Assembly: GCF_027920545.1 (NCBI RefSeq)
Contig: NZ_CP115859.1
Coordinates: forward strand, 2,288,001-2,352,000
Length of the DNA stretch: 64,000 nt
DNA from: Chryseobacterium camelliae
GTDB taxonomy: Bacteria > Bacteroidota > Bacteroidia > Flavobacteriales > Weeksellaceae
Direction: 5' to 3'
Shown: one piece after another, positions 1 to 7,470 of the stretch
Numbering within the stretch: position 1 is the stretch's first letter
How the letters are laid out: the number at the start of each line of letters is the position of its first letter
Notes under the pieces: generated by a model
The model's database searches: none
The model's input: the letters and a program-made list of their open reading frames with translations, nothing else
What the model was told of the DNA's origin: nothing
Position numbers and translations under genes: made by a program

Positions 1-287
1 TGCCAGTTTTTCCGGTAAAAAGCTACAAAAGCATACAGCTTTTCCATCGTGGTCGGAAATTCATCTCCGAAGGAACGGGACATATTTTTTTTTAATAACC
101 CCGCATTGTATTTGTAAACTTCAAGGGCAACTTCATCTTTATTTTCGAAATTCCCGTAGATGCTTCCTTTCGTTAAACCTGTTGCTTCTGCAATGTCGGA
201 AAGGGATGTGGAAGTATAGCCTTTGGTATTAAACAAAGAGGCTGTTTTCTCAATAATGAACTGTTTTGTCTTTTCCGCTTTTGACAT
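1..287 (-). CDS. TetR/AcrR family transcriptional regulator (3' part cut off by window start)
   Basis: The first 95 residues of a TetR-type repressor are visible and the ligand-binding C-terminus lies outside the window. The N-terminal helix-turn-helix is clear at about residues 8-54: LFNTKGYTSTSLSDIAEATG followed by LTKGSIYGNFENKDE, the typical recognition helix and the Y-x-x-F-x-x-K/D-E signature. Such proteins bind a palindromic operator as dimers and release it on binding a small ligand; most control an efflux or catabolic gene. The start is the ATG at 287. A perfect 10-bp inverted repeat just upstream (316-339) is a likely autoregulatory operator. The ligand and the target genes cannot be told from here. 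Confidence 0.9.
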   Translation of the reverse strand, partial: MSKAEKTKQFIIEKTASLFNTKGYTSTSLSDIAEATGLTKGSIYGNFENKDEVALEVYKYNAGLLKKNMSRSFGDEFPTTMEKLYAFVAFYRKNW

Positions 288-305
288 TTTTAACTGAATA
301 TGATG

Positions 306-339
306 CAAATATACAAAAATATACCGATTGGTATATTTT
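306..339 (-). promoter_or_regulatory. TetR operator overlapping a TAnnTTTG promoter
   Basis: Two perfect 10-bp arms, AAAATATACC (316-325) and GGTATATTTT (330-339), flank a 4-base centre. Directly downstream on the minus strand lies TATATTTG (313 to 306), matching the Bacteroidota -7 box, and the tetR ATG follows 18 bases later. Palindromes of this form just upstream of a tetR gene are usually its own operator. Binding here would block the promoter. The function is inferred from position and symmetry. Confidence 0.7.
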
Positions 340-369
340 ATTTTGAATTATGGATTATTTATTTAATGT

Positions 370-415
370 ATTGAACCATTAAGATTTTATTTAAGAAGTG
401 AAGATTAATTAAGAT
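370..415 (+). repeat. Diverged copy of the GxxExxY-flanking repeat
   Basis: This segment aligns without gaps to the left repeat beside the GxxExxY gene (44322-44367). The blocks AACCATTAAG, TTTAAGAAGT and TTAATTAAGAT are shared, with about eight or nine differences over 46 bases. It is a solo copy with no GxxExxY gene next to it. Confidence 0.65.
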
Positions 416-467
416 GAACCTTTAATTTTTTTTAAGGTTTGGCTAGAGAGCAAACTGCTTGTTTAAT

Positions 468-489
468 GAAAAACGGGCTTTAGCCCGTT
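468..489 (-). terminator. Rho-independent terminator-like hairpin downstream of osmC
   Basis: AACGGGCT (472-479) pairs with AGCCCGTT (482-489) over a 2-base loop. Read on the minus strand the stem is followed by a short T run, so it would end transcription coming from osmC. The same hairpin could instead be a dispersed repeat. Confidence 0.55.
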
Positions 490-505
490 CTATTGATATT
501 CATTT

Positions 506-590
506 AGTTTGTCATTCCGAGGAATCTAGGTAAAGACTTTACACTTATATCTTTAATAATTCAGCCGGGATTCCGACGGAATGACAAACT
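506..590. repeat. Long imperfect palindrome (GTCATTCCG-type repeat)
   Basis: The arms at 506-526 and 569-590 are inverted copies that differ only by one substitution and one extra base around the centre of the GTCATTCCG/GGAATC motif. The 42-base interior is unrelated AT-rich DNA. The long arms and wide loop look like a REP- or MITE-like dispersed element rather than a simple terminator. Confidence 0.65.
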
Positions 591-605
591 TTGTGATTTA
601 AATTC

Positions 606-1025
606 TTAGCTAGCCAAAGTCGCTTCCAAAGTAATTTCAAAGTTGAAAGCCGCACTTACAGGGCATCCTTCTTCAGCAATTTTTGCATATTTTTGAAAAT
701 CTTCGTTTGAAATTCCCGGAACTTTTGCAGTCAGCGTCAATTCAGATTTTGTGATTTTTCCGATGTTTGGATCTAAAGTGATGACAGATTTCGTAGTCAG
801 TTCTTCAGGAGTGTAACCGGCCTGAGAAAGTTCTGCACTCAGCTTCATGGTAAAGCATCCTGCGTGAGCTGCAGCTAGTAATTCTTCAGGGTTTGTTCCA
901 ATTCCATCCGCAAATCGGCTGTTGAAAGAATACTGGGTTTGGTTTAATGTTGTGCTTTGAGTAGTGATGTGTCCGTTTCCTTCTTTAATGGTACCGTTCC
1001 AAACGGCTGTTGCGTTACGTCTCAT
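606..1025 (-). CDS. osmC: OsmC peroxiredoxin
   Basis: OsmC is a cytoplasmic thiol peroxidase that reduces organic hydroperoxides and is usually induced by osmotic or oxidative stress. The 139-residue length is normal. Both redox cysteines are present: Cys57 in [10 protein letters not shown] and Cys121 in [10 protein letters not shown], and the [13 protein letters not shown] stretch is typical of OsmC proper rather than Ohr. The gene is transcribed alone, from a TAnnTTTG-type promoter at 1071-1078, and ends before a hairpin at 468-489. The start at 1025 gives the expected N-terminus [10 protein letters not shown]. Confidence 0.95.
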   Translation of the reverse strand: MRRNATAVWNGTIKEGNGHITTQSTTLNQTQYSFNSRFADGIGTNPEELLAAAHAGCFTMKLSAELSQAGYTPEELTTKSVITLDPNIGKITKSELTLTAKVPGISNEDFQKYAKIAEEGCPVSAAFNFEITLEATLAS

Positions 1026-1070
1026 AATAATTGTTTTTGTTGTTTAAATATTTATTGATTTTTGATGTTA

Positions 1071-1078
1071 CAAAGGTA
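1071..1078 (-). promoter_or_regulatory. osmC promoter -7 box (TACCTTTG)
   Basis: On the minus strand the sequence reads TACCTTTG, matching the Bacteroidota TAnnTTTG consensus, 45 bases upstream of the osmC start codon. No good -33 TTTG was found at the usual 18-20 base distance, so the call rests on the -7 box alone. Confidence 0.5.
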
Positions 1079-1114
1079 TATTAGAAATAGGTTGGAATAA
1101 ATACACAAATCGAC

Positions 1115-1981
1115 TTAAATATTGTACTTTTTTCCCGAAGTGTAATTTTTTTTGAAATTTGCGGGTGTACTTCCGATTTTATTGGTAAAAAGCCGGTTGA
1201 AATATGCAGGATCTTCATACCCCAAATCATAGGCAATCTCTTTCATAGGTTTATCCGTATAAAATAAAAGTCTTTTGGCTTCCAGTAAAATTCTGTTGAT
1301 GATAAACTGATTCGGTGATTCAAGATGTAAACTTTTGAACTTGTGTGTTAATGTTTTCGGCGCAATGTGAAGTAAGCTGGCATAATCAGCTACATTGTGT
1401 TTCTCTCTGAAATGAATTTCCAGGTGTCGGCTGAAATCACGGAAAATATCCAATTCATTGCTTGGAATCTTTATTTCATCATTATCAAGATTCTGCTTTT
1501 TCCATTTTCTGGTAGCGCGAATGATAATTTGCTTAACATAAGTCCGGATCATTTCTTCGGTGGAAGAATCTTTCCATTCCAGCTCTTCTTTGATGCTTTG
1601 AAATAAATTTTTAATGATCAAATCTTCATTTTCATCAAGCTCCACAAAGGGAATTTCAAAAACATTATGGAAAAGAAGTCCGTCACAAGCCACTTCCTTA
1701 TCATGAATCTGAATACAGTAAAAATCCCGGTTGTAGTATAAAAGGTTAGACTCTTCAATTCCTTTTTCTACCTGTAAATGCTGATTCGTGAGAAAAAATA
1801 AAGCAGGATTTTCTGTTGTATACTGTTTAAAATCTACGGTCAGTTCATAACCGGAAGGAACGTAGAATACTTTAATTTCAGAGGTGTAGTTAGAATCTTT
1901 GAGTGTTTGCAGATTGTTTTCTGAAAAGGTTTCGAAACCCAGTTTCTTGTAGTTATCTTCAAAGATAAGCGTCTGTGACAT
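1115..1981 (-). CDS. AraC family transcriptional regulator
   Basis: This 288-residue cytoplasmic DNA-binding protein has the two-part AraC layout. Residues 1 to about 170 form a cupin-like sensor region (YELTVDFKQYTTENPALFF), and the last 100 residues carry two helix-turn-helix motifs ending in EIAYDLGYEDPAYFNRLF and GSTPANFKKNY, the family signature. It stands alone between the osmC gene and the metal TonB receptor, all on the minus strand. A strong terminator at 2004-2052 separates it from the receptor, so it has its own promoter. Its ligand and targets are not evident; nearby osmC is one candidate. Confidence 0.9.
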   Translation of the reverse strand: MSQTLIFEDNYKKLGFETFSENNLQTLKDSNYTSEIKVFYVPSGYELTVDFKQYTTENPALFFLTNQHLQVEKGIEESNLLYYNRDFYCIQIHDKEVACDGLLFHNVFEIPFVELDENEDLIIKNLFQSIKEELEWKDSSTEEMIRTYVKQIIIRATRKWKKQNLDNDEIKIPSNELDIFRDFSRHLEIHFREKHNVADYASLLHIAPKTLTHKFKSLHLESPNQFIINRILLEAKRLLFYTDKPMKEIAYDLGYEDPAYFNRLFTNKIGSTPANFKKNYTSGKKYNI

Positions 1982-2003
1982 AGATTTTCTTTAAGATAAA
2001 GGT

Positions 2004-2052
2004 ACAAAAAAAGCATGGTCTCTTAATTGTTAAATTATTGAAACCATGCTTT
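2004..2052 (-). terminator. Rho-independent terminator of the metal-receptor operon
   Basis: AAAGCATGGT (2010-2019) pairs perfectly with ACCATGCTTT (2043-2052), and on the minus strand the second arm runs into seven T residues. It lies about 80 bases downstream of the TonB receptor stop codon. Confidence 0.8.
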
Positions 2053-2066
2053 GCTATTTATATTTT

Positions 2067-2122
2067 CCCACGGATCTCACTGATTACGCAGGTTTTCTGT
2101 GAGATTTGTGTAATCTGTGGGA
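2067..2122. repeat. Imperfect inverted repeat with CACAGATT-type units
   Basis: The arms around 2067-2091 and 2096-2122 resemble each other in inverted orientation (both begin CCCAC-GGAT/AGAT when read outward-in). They are built from short GATTACGCAG / GATTTGTGTAATCTGTG units. Such units are scattered between genes in many Bacteroidota (general knowledge). No coding potential. Confidence 0.45.
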
Positions 2123-2128
2123 AGTTAA

Positions 2129-4813
2129 TTAAAAGGTTACATCAAACCCGACGTAAAAATTAGCTTTCATAATCGGAGCATAAACCATTCCACCATCAAA
2201 ATAATTTCCGAAAGGATTTTTAAAATCGACGATCGCATTTTTTTGATAATAAGAAGTCAGGTTTTCTCCACCCAAATAGGCTCTGATCTTTTTATTGAAA
2301 TTCCTTGAAACCTGTGCATTTAAAATAGCATATGACTCGGAATAGGTCGGCAATTGAAATTCTTCAGGATTTGATGAGGTATTCGGAAGCCTTTGTTGTC
2401 CTACTAGATTTAGTGTGCTATCAAAGCTCCAGAACCCACCGTTATTATTTTTGTCGGTTGAATAAGCCAAATTCACAAAACCTCTGTGTTTTGCCATAAA
2501 CGGAACTTCACGTCTTCCGTCCAGATAATCTGCCTGAACATCGTAATATTTATAAGCCAATCTCACTTCAAAATTCTTGAAAGGTGTAAAATCCCATTGC
2601 GTTTGGAACGAATTGGCAAAAGATTTTCCGTTTAAATTATAAAACGTCAGTTGCTGCGGTGAACGGTCTAAATCTACCATGACCTGATCCTGGAAATCGG
2701 TTCTGAAGAAATCGGCAACAATCGTAGATTTTCTTCCGAAAAGTTTAAATTCCTGTTGTAAACTTGCCCCGTAATTCCAGGCAATTTCCGGCCTTAAACC
2801 ATAAATATTTCCATTATTCTGTAAAACCTGAATATTTCTGTTTGATGCAAAATATTGCTGGCTTTCCGCAAAAATATTCGCTGTTCTGAAACCTCTTCCC
2901 GCAGACAATCTCAAAATAGTCTGTGGGGTAAAATCATATTTAAAATTCAATCTTGGCGTAAACTGAGTTCCTACTAAATTGTGGAAATCAATTCTTGCTC
3001 CTGCTACCAAAGTGTATTTTAAGCCTGTCAACGTATATTCGGCAAAAGCTCCGGGAACGATTTCGTTTCTTTTGAAATTGTTGATTAAATATGTCTCTTC
3101 ATAACCGTCGTATAAGAAACTCGCTCCGGCTTTATATTTGTGGTTCGTATTTCCTAAAATGCTTTCAAAAATCAAATTTGAATAATAAGTTTGCTGTTTT
3201 CCCGAATAATTTCTCAATCCAAAAAAACTGTCTTGTTGATGATACGTATATTGGTTCATCCAGCCTAAACTTTGGTAAGGTTTTCCTTTAAAAACATACC
3301 CTGTTTTATTCCAAACCTGAAATCTTGAAATATCAATTCCAACGCCGTAAAGCGATTGTTTGTCCTGTGGGAGTTTTTTATCAAACCCGATTTGTCCGGA
3401 AGTTCTTTCGTCTTTAATGAAATTAATTCCAAAATGCGAACCCAAACCTGATTTCTCCAAATCGTTGTAATTCAGTAAATACGCTGCATTTAACTGAGTT
3501 CCTTTTGGTCTGTCGAGAAATCCATCGTCATTCATGTCCGTGTCTCCAAAAGTTCCGTTTCCATGAAGTAAAAATGTTTGCGACCACTTATCGTTGATGG
3601 GCGAAAGACTTGTGATATTGGCTTCTGCTCTTCCGTTAAAATCGGAAAATAAATTCAATGACGTTTCAGGTTTTTCTGCATTTTTCAGCAATTCTGTATT
3701 GATTTGTCCTGTAATGCTCTCGTAACCGTTTGTCACCGTGCTTCCGCCTTTTGTTAACTGAATGCTTTCAATCCATCTTCCGGGAATGAAATTTAAACCG
3801 TAAGCAGAAGCTAATCCTCTGATTTCGGGTAATAATTCTTTCGTTAAGCTCGTATATTTTTGATCCAAGCCTAACATTTTCAATTGTTTTGTTCCTGTTA
3901 CTGCATTACTGAAAGAAACATCAACGGTAGCATTGGTTTCAAAGCTTTCTGATAAATTACAACAAGCAGCTTTTAATAGTTCTTTTTTATCAATATTAAA
4001 AACCAGCCCTGCTTCTTTTTTGCTTAAAGAGGTTGCCGCTTTTGAACCTGTCACGGTAACGCCTTCAATACTTTTTTCTTGACCATTATGATGTTCATTG
4101 GTAACATTATAGTCTTTGTGGTCGGAATGTTCAGTTGTTCCTTCTTCAGCGTGAACTTTCGGATTTGATTCTCCAAAAGGAATTTCTCTGTCGTACAGGC
4201 AACATGCAGGCAGGCTTTTGTACGTATTGTCGTTGGATTTATATTTTTCATTGTCATGACCAACGTCTGCGATTTTCTTTAAAATTGTATCTGAAGAAGT
4301 CTTTTTCGGATCAAAATTTAAAGTAACCATCTGTTGTTCTGCATTCCATTCCGCAGAATCTGCTCCTGCGTCTCTGGCTGCTTTTTCAATTCTTGCTTTA
4401 CAGGATTCACAATTTCCTTTTACGTAAAATTCATTCTCTTTTTTTGAATGATGGCCGTGATTTTCAACAGGTTTTGGCTGTATATCCCTGTCATAATGAC
4501 AACATCCGGGAAGCGCTTCGTAGGTTGCATCGGTCGCTTTAAATTTTTCATTGTCATGACCTGCTTCAGCAACTTTTTTTAAGATATCATCGGTGGAAAC
4601 ACCAGGGTCGATTTCTAAAGTTAATGTCTGCAGATCAATAGAGTAGGTGGCTGTTTTTGCCCCTGCTTTTTTAGCCGTGTTCTCGATTCTTTCTTTGCAC
4701 ATATCGCAGTTTCCTTTTACTTTGAACTGGTTTTTAGAAAGTTGCTGAGCGAAAATAAATTGTGTAGATAGTAAGAATACACCAAGAATAATCCTGGAAA
4801 TATATAATTTCAT
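2129..4813 (-). CDS. TonB-dependent receptor with two N-terminal heavy-metal-associated domains
   Basis: This is an 894-residue outer-membrane receptor with a signal peptide (about 1-22, ending FIFAQ). Two tandem modules follow: residues 28-110 and 127-210, each with a metal-binding CxxC (Cys36/39, Cys135/138) and a second Cys pair in LPGCCHYD (104-105) or LPACCLYD (204-205). His-rich linkers come next (ENHGHHSKK, about 220-245), then a TonB plug from about 250 with an extra Cys pair (284-285), and a 22-strand-type barrel to the C-terminal phenylalanine. The domains and the neighbouring Cys/His-rich protein (4882-5250) point to copper or a related soft metal. Whether it imports metal or strips it from a ligand is not known. 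It is probably the second gene of a two-gene operon. Confidence 0.88.
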   Translation of the reverse strand: MKLYISRIILGVFLLSTQFIFAQQLSKNQFKVKGNCDMCKERIENTAKKAGAKTATYSIDLQTLTLEIDPGVSTDDILKKVAEAGHDNEKFKATDATYEALPGCCHYDRDIQPKPVENHGHHSKKENEFYVKGNCESCKARIEKAARDAGADSAEWNAEQQMVTLNFDPKKTSSDTILKKIADVGHDNEKYKSNDNTYKSLPACCLYDREIPFGESNPKVHAEEGTTEHSDHKDYNVTNEHHNGQEKSIEGVTVTGSKAATSLSKKEAGLVFNIDKKELLKAACCNLSESFETNATVDVSFSNAVTGTKQLKMLGLDQKYTSLTKELLPEIRGLASAYGLNFIPGRWIESIQLTKGGSTVTNGYESITGQINTELLKNAEKPETSLNLFSDFNGRAEANITSLSPINDKWSQTFLLHGNGTFGDTDMNDDGFLDRPKGTQLNAAYLLNYNDLEKSGLGSHFGINFIKDERTSGQIGFDKKLPQDKQSLYGVGIDISRFQVWNKTGYVFKGKPYQSLGWMNQYTYHQQDSFFGLRNYSGKQQTYYSNLIFESILGNTNHKYKAGASFLYDGYEETYLINNFKRNEIVPGAFAEYTLTGLKYTLVAGARIDFHNLVGTQFTPRLNFKYDFTPQTILRLSAGRGFRTANIFAESQQYFASNRNIQVLQNNGNIYGLRPEIAWNYGASLQQEFKLFGRKSTIVADFFRTDFQDQVMVDLDRSPQQLTFYNLNGKSFANSFQTQWDFTPFKNFEVRLAYKYYDVQADYLDGRREVPFMAKHRGFVNLAYSTDKNNNGGFWSFDSTLNLVGQQRLPNTSSNPEEFQLPTYSESYAILNAQVSRNFNKKIRAYLGGENLTSYYQKNAIVDFKNPFGNYFDGGMVYAPIMKANFYVGFDVTF

Positions 4814-4881
4814 TTTGTTTAAAATTTAGATTAATTAAAAAACGGTTCACTAAAATTTTTAATGAACTTCTGTTTATTGAA

Positions 4882-5250
4882 TTAACCTATCTTCGGCGGT
4901 TGCCAAATCTCTTTCAAACGATCTGAAATATACGGATCGGAATACTGAAACTGTAAATTTTTGTTTGATTTATAATATGAAATCTCCAGTTGAAGGCTTC
5001 TGGAAAAAGGAGTTTCTATAAAGGTATAGCACGCTACACAAGTCGAGCAGCAGTCGTCATTACAAGAAGTTTTTTGCTCTTTTTTGCTGTGATGGTCTTT
5101 ATCGTGTTGTTGGTGATCGGTTTTGCAGCAATCCATTCCTTGCTCAGATTTGCAGCATGTTTCCTGCATATTTTGAGCGTAAAAACTATCTTTAGGAATT
5201 AGAAAAATTCCCAGGCAAAAGATAATTAGCAAAAGTTGGATGAATTTCAC
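4882..5250 (-). CDS. Small exported Cys/His-rich protein, probable metal binder
   Basis: This 122-residue protein has an N-terminal hydrophobic signal (about 1-25, ending FYAQ). A compact block of nine cysteines follows (32, 33, 41, 42, 63, 67, 68, 71, 74), interspersed with histidines (DHQQHDKDHH), and the tail ends in WQPPKIG. The CC pairs recall the CC motifs in the receptor modules just downstream. The pattern resembles small Bacteroidota families located beside metal-resistance genes, but I cannot name the family with confidence. It is the first gene of the pair; a 68-base gap without a terminator leads to the TonB receptor. A role in periplasmic metal binding or delivery is inferred. 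Confidence 0.75.
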   Translation of the reverse strand: MKFIQLLLIIFCLGIFLIPKDSFYAQNMQETCCKSEQGMDCCKTDHQQHDKDHHSKKEQKTSCNDDCCSTCVACYTFIETPFSRSLQLEISYYKSNKNLQFQYSDPYISDRLKEIWQPPKIG

Positions 5251-5284
5251 GAAGCAAAGGTAGGAAAATTGTTATTGATCTCTA

Positions 5285-5983
5285 TCATTCTTTAAAATTA
5301 ATTCGGGTTTTGGCTAGTTTTTCCTCAAAATCTTTTTCATGATAACCGCCAAAATAACAGGTGAAGAAAGGCTTGCCAACATGTATCTTTTTTAAATTGT
5401 CTTCGTTGTTTTTCCAATCCGTATAATTTTTTAATTCAAGAATATCCCCATTTTGCAGCATTAACGTCGAATTAAATATTTCAACAATGTTTTCAAATTC
5501 GTTGTTAAAAGGAACTTCATAAAATCCTGTTTCGGAACCGCGAAAATTTTCAAAGCTTTCATCTCTAAATCTGGCAAGAAAATAATGGGTGGGATTAAAA
5601 TCAACTTTTTTTCTGAATTCTTCGGGGAAAGAATATTTACATTTTTCAATCTTATGAATATCTGATAAAGAGATGGTATTGTTTTGTGAAATGAGCCTTT
5701 CAATGATATTTTTTTGAACATGATCCTGAGGCAATAATTTTCTGTTGGTTACTCCGAGATACACTTTTTCATGTAAGCTGTTGAATTCTAATTCCATTGC
5801 TTTTCCGAGATGTCTGAAAACTACACAGGGAAGAAATGTTTTGTCATATAATGTTACAGATACATGATATTCAAGACCGAAAAAATTGTTGTTAACAGGT
5901 TTAATAAGTCGGTCTAACCTGTTCATTAAGATATCTTCATGAATTGTTTCCCCAATATTTCTGTTGGTTTCGTAAATAATCAT
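5285..5983 (-). CDS. Hypothetical cytoplasmic protein
   Basis: This 232-residue protein has no signal peptide, membrane segment or family motif that I recognise. It is rich in charged and aromatic residues (for example HVGKPFFTCYFGGYHEKDFEEKLAKTRINF near the end, read in part), and the middle has a predicted mixed alpha/beta character. The base composition is like that of its neighbours. It lies 15 bases downstream of the repeat lipoprotein on the same strand and is probably co-transcribed with it. I assign no function. Confidence 0.6.
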   Translation of the reverse strand: MIIYETNRNIGETIHEDILMNRLDRLIKPVNNNFFGLEYHVSVTLYDKTFLPCVVFRHLGKAMELEFNSLHEKVYLGVTNRKLLPQDHVQKNIIERLISQNNTISLSDIHKIEKCKYSFPEEFRKKVDFNPTHYFLARFRDESFENFRGSETGFYEVPFNNEFENIVEIFNSTLMLQNGDILELKNYTDWKNNEDNLKKIHVGKPFFTCYFGGYHEKDFEEKLAKTRINFKE

Positions 5984-5998
5984 AACGTTTGTAACTGA

Positions 5999-6616
5999 TT
6001 ACAAAGGATCTCCGACTTTCTTGGCACAATCATGCCACGGTTCGCCATGAGCCGGGTTCAGTTCCGGTTTTGGACCTGTTGGAGCTGGAGTTGGTGTGTT
6101 CTGAGCAATATTTTGTTGTACAGGTTGCGGAGTTGCGGCAGGTTTGCTATTCAGCGGTTGTCCGACAGGGATATCACATCTATGACCGGGAGCTCCGTGA
6201 GGCGGATTCATTCCAGGGGCGGTTTTTACAGCTTTATTGTTATTGTTTACCTGTTTTAAAGAGCTGGGATCAATCTGGATGGTTTGCCCCTGATTCGCGT
6301 TTATTGAAACATTTTGGGTTCCCGGTTGTGGATTTTGTGTCGGAGTGGAGCTTAAAGGCTGGCCAACAGGAATATCACAACGATGTCCCGGCTGTCCGTG
6401 AGGAGGGTTCATTCCCGGGGCGGTTGCCGTTTGGGTAGGCTGAGTGCTTTGAATTCCGGATTGAGCCATCAGAGAAGCTTTGGGTGTGTTATTCACAGTA
6501 GAAACAGGCTGGCTGCCATTTTCATCTTTTATGTAGGTTGGTCTTTCATCTTTTTTACAAGAGATGGTTAAAAGTCCGGCTGCTGCAAATCCTAAAAATA
6601 AAGTTCTCATATTCAA
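5999..6616 (-). CDS. Lipoprotein with three His/Cys-containing repeats
   Basis: This 205-residue protein has a lipoprotein signal: LLTISC with Cys20 as the acylated residue, followed by KKDE. The mature part is Pro/Gln/Thr-rich linker DNA with three copies of a 21-22-residue unit at 67-88, 134-155 and 185-205. The first two are nearly identical (MNPPHG-PGHRCDIPVGQPL) and the third is diverged (LNPAHGEPWHDC). The conserved His, His and Cys per unit suggest metal or haem binding (inference). A second ATG at codon 3 is equally possible as the start. It follows the response regulator but is separated from it by a hairpin at 6635-6670. Confidence 0.75.
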   Translation of the reverse strand: MNMRTLFLGFAAAGLLTISCKKDERPTYIKDENGSQPVSTVNNTPKASLMAQSGIQSTQPTQTATAPGMNPPHGQPGHRCDIPVGQPLSSTPTQNPQPGTQNVSINANQGQTIQIDPSSLKQVNNNNKAVKTAPGMNPPHGAPGHRCDIPVGQPLNSKPAATPQPVQQNIAQNTPTPAPTGPKPELNPAHGEPWHDCAKKVGDPL

Positions 6617-6634
6617 ATCAATCGTTTAAAACAA

Positions 6635-6670
6635 AATTAGCAAAACATTTCGAAATGCTTTGCTAATTTA
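6635..6670 (-). terminator. Terminator hairpin after the response regulator gene
   Basis: AAATTAGCAAA at 6635-6645 begins a near-perfect palindrome centred on TTCGAA and closing at 6670, with one mismatch. On the minus strand it is followed by TTTTGTTTT. It lies just downstream of the response regulator and upstream of the repeat lipoprotein. Confidence 0.65.
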
Positions 6671-6696
6671 AATAATATCTGCTTTGTTAAAGCGTT

Positions 6697-7383
6697 TTAG
6701 TTTTTAACCAAAAGTCTGAAACCTTCTCCGTGTACGTTGATGATTTCCAATCCTTCGTCGTCTTTCAGCAATTTACGAAGCTTTGCAATATAAACGTCCA
6801 TACTTCTTGCGGTGAAGTAATTTTCTTTTTTCCAGATTTTTCTCAATGCAAGATCTCTTGGCATGAAATCGTTTCTGTGCAGGCAAAGAAGTTTCAACAG
6901 TTCATTTTCTTTTGGTGACAGTTTGTATTCATTATCTCCAACCCTTAATTGTCTCAACATAGAGTCGAAGAAAATATTGCTGATTTTAAACTGCTCCTGT
7001 TCTTCGTTTTCCAATGTAGAGCTTCTCTGAAGAATTGCTTTGATTTTGTATAACAATAGCTCGGTATCAAATGGTTTTGTGATGTAATCATCAGCTCCCA
7101 ATTGATATCCTTTTAAAATATCTTCTCTCATATTCCTTGCTGTCAGGAAAATGATCGGAGTATTTTTATCGATTTTCTTTACATCTTCAGCCAATGAAAA
7201 ACCGTCTTTTTTAGGCATCATCACGTCGAAGATACAGATGTCGAATTCGTTTTCAGTAAATTCTTTTAAGCCTTGTTCCCCGTCTGTTGCCAAAGTCACT
7301 TCAAAGTTGTTGATCGTTAAATAATCTTTCAGTACAGCTCCGAAACTTTGGTCATCTTCTACTAATAATATTCTGTTGCTCAT
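6697..7383 (-). CDS. OmpR-family response regulator
   Basis: This 228-residue two-component regulator has a receiver domain at about 1-120 with the acidic pocket (LVEDD), the phosphoacceptor Asp53 in IFDVMMP, and the conserved Lys in YITKPFD. A winged-helix DNA-binding domain at about 130-228 has the usual LSPKENELLKLL and SMDVYIAKLRKLL elements. It is encoded 87 bases downstream of the histidine kinase on the same strand, so the two form a cognate pair. The arrangement resembles the RprX/RprY pair of Bacteroides, but orthology is not proven. Confidence 0.93.
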   Translation of the reverse strand: MSNRILLVEDDQSFGAVLKDYLTINNFEVTLATDGEQGLKEFTENEFDICIFDVMMPKKDGFSLAEDVKKIDKNTPIIFLTARNMREDILKGYQLGADDYITKPFDTELLLYKIKAILQRSSTLENEEQEQFKISNIFFDSMLRQLRVGDNEYKLSPKENELLKLLCLHRNDFMPRDLALRKIWKKENYFTARSMDVYIAKLRKLLKDDEGLEIINVHGEGFRLLVKN

Positions 7384-7470
7384 TGTTTTTAATAATTAAA
7401 GTTAAAACTAAGAATGAATGTCGCCATTCTGCTTTTCTATATTTTGTTTATTTGATTTACCTGTTTCTAT

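Larger units (their letters stand above)
288..605. other. Gene-free region between tetR and osmC, rich in repeats
   Basis: This 318-base stretch has no convincing coding frame. In order it holds the TetR operator and promoter (306-339), a diverged copy of a 46-bp repeat also found beside the GxxExxY gene (370-415), a stem-loop followed by T residues on the minus strand (468-489), and a long imperfect palindrome (506-590). It therefore seems to be a landing zone for small dispersed repeats. Confidence 0.7.

Noticed and set aside
6070..6438. Frames opposite the repeat lipoprotein
   Set aside because: Their repeats only mirror the lipoprotein repeats; the minus-strand gene has a proper lipoprotein signal.
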